Shown here piece after piece: positions 7,056-7,202 of a DNA stretch of 7,202 nt (positions are counted from its first letter, which is position 1; each line of letters begins with the position of its first letter). The notes below the pieces were generated by a model. That model worked only from the letters and a program-made list of their open reading frames with translations. It made no database searches and had not been told where the DNA came from. Source of the DNA: JAHJDO01 sp030671985 [NCBI: bacterium] (GTDB lineage Bacteria; JAHJDO01). The DNA is taken from the NCBI GenBank assembly GCA_030671985.1, contig DAOVHI010000071.1:1-7202 (forward strand). Reading direction: 5' to 3'. The position numbers and the translations under genes are program-made.

Positions 7056-7085
7056 ACCTTCCTAAGTTTTTTAGGGAGGTTTTTT
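7056..7085 (+). terminator. Intrinsic terminator of the pyrR attenuator
   Basis: CCTTCCTAA (7057-7065) pairs with TTAGGGAGG (7071-7079) with one G-U pair around loop GTTTT; A7056 and T7080 can add a tenth pair. A run of T follows to 7085, then more T after one G. The 5' arm is also the partner strand of the antiterminator formed with 7023-7030, so the two structures exclude each other. It ends 22 bases before the pyrR start. Confidence 0.88.
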
Positions 7086-7107
7086 GTTTATGATTGGAGG
7101 AATAAAT

Positions 7108-7202
7108 ATGAATCTGAAAGAAAAAGGGCAGGTTATGGACAAGGAAGGGGTGGAGAGATCAATCAGCCGTATATCTCATGAAATAGTTGAGAAAAATAAG
7201 GG
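7108..7202 (+). CDS. pyrR: PyrR, pyrimidine operon attenuation regulator, 3'-truncated by the window edge
   Basis: Only 31 codons are present. PyrR binds leader RNA of pyrimidine-biosynthesis genes when UMP is abundant and often also has uracil phosphoribosyltransferase activity. The visible residues (MDKEGVERSISRISHEIVEKNKG, from M10) align with the PyrR N-terminus; Bacillus subtilis has an RRALTRIAHEMIERNKG segment there. H24 corresponds to the B. subtilis His-22 reported to matter for RNA binding, and S20 stands at Thr-18. The ATG is preceded by GGAGG at 7096-7100 with seven bases of spacing. The PyrR-binding loop and terminator immediately upstream independently support the call and imply autoregulation. 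The PRPP-binding motif and the rest of the protein, and any following pyr genes, lie beyond the window. Confidence 0.9.
   Translation, partial: MNLKEKGQVMDKEGVERSISRISHEIVEKNK

Overview
This window looks like chromosomal DNA from a free-living, probably anaerobic or fermentative bacterium of moderately low G+C. It holds a sigma-54 factor gene, an acetate kinase, a Hanks-type protein kinase, a metal-dependent PHP-type protein, a sugar nucleotidyltransferase-like protein and the start of pyrR behind a transcription attenuator. No mobile element, CRISPR array or RNA gene was seen. The taxon cannot be fixed from the sequence. PyrR-type attenuation is best known from Firmicutes but also occurs in other phyla, and GlmU-like proteins of this kind are found in Bacteroidetes and several deep-branching or candidate phyla. 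An uncultured lineage is possible, but that is inference.

Layout: (a) bases 2-1285, + strand, are most of rpoN; its N-terminal region I lies before the window. (b) Bases 1299-2096, - strand, encode a compact 265-residue Ser/Thr protein kinase that converges on rpoN with only 13 bases between the stop codons. (c) Bases 2097-2259 form a divergent control region. It contains a good minus-strand promoter for the kinase, a weaker plus-strand promoter for ackA, and a perfect 17-bp palindrome overlapping the -35 box and spacer of the kinase promoter. (d) Bases 2260-6943, + strand, carry three closely spaced genes that could be one transcript: ackA, a DUF3604/PHP-family protein, and a GlmU-like protein with an NTP_transf_4-type N-terminus and a left-handed beta-helix C-terminus. 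(e) Bases 6955-7107 are a promoter and leader with a very clear PyrR-binding loop, an antiterminator alternative and an intrinsic terminator. (f) From 7108 pyrR begins; only 31 codons are in the window.

Working together: AckA makes ATP by acetyl-phosphate/acetate exchange. The two genes after it fit carbohydrate or cell-surface metabolism but have no firm substrate. The kinase has its own regulated promoter and may act as a stand-alone signalling enzyme. The pyrR leader should switch off the downstream pyrimidine genes when UMP/UTP is plentiful. The strongest regulatory findings are the PyrR attenuator, in which the two departures from the known consensus face each other and keep the stem paired, and the palindrome between the kinase and ackA. 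No wholly new system is evident.
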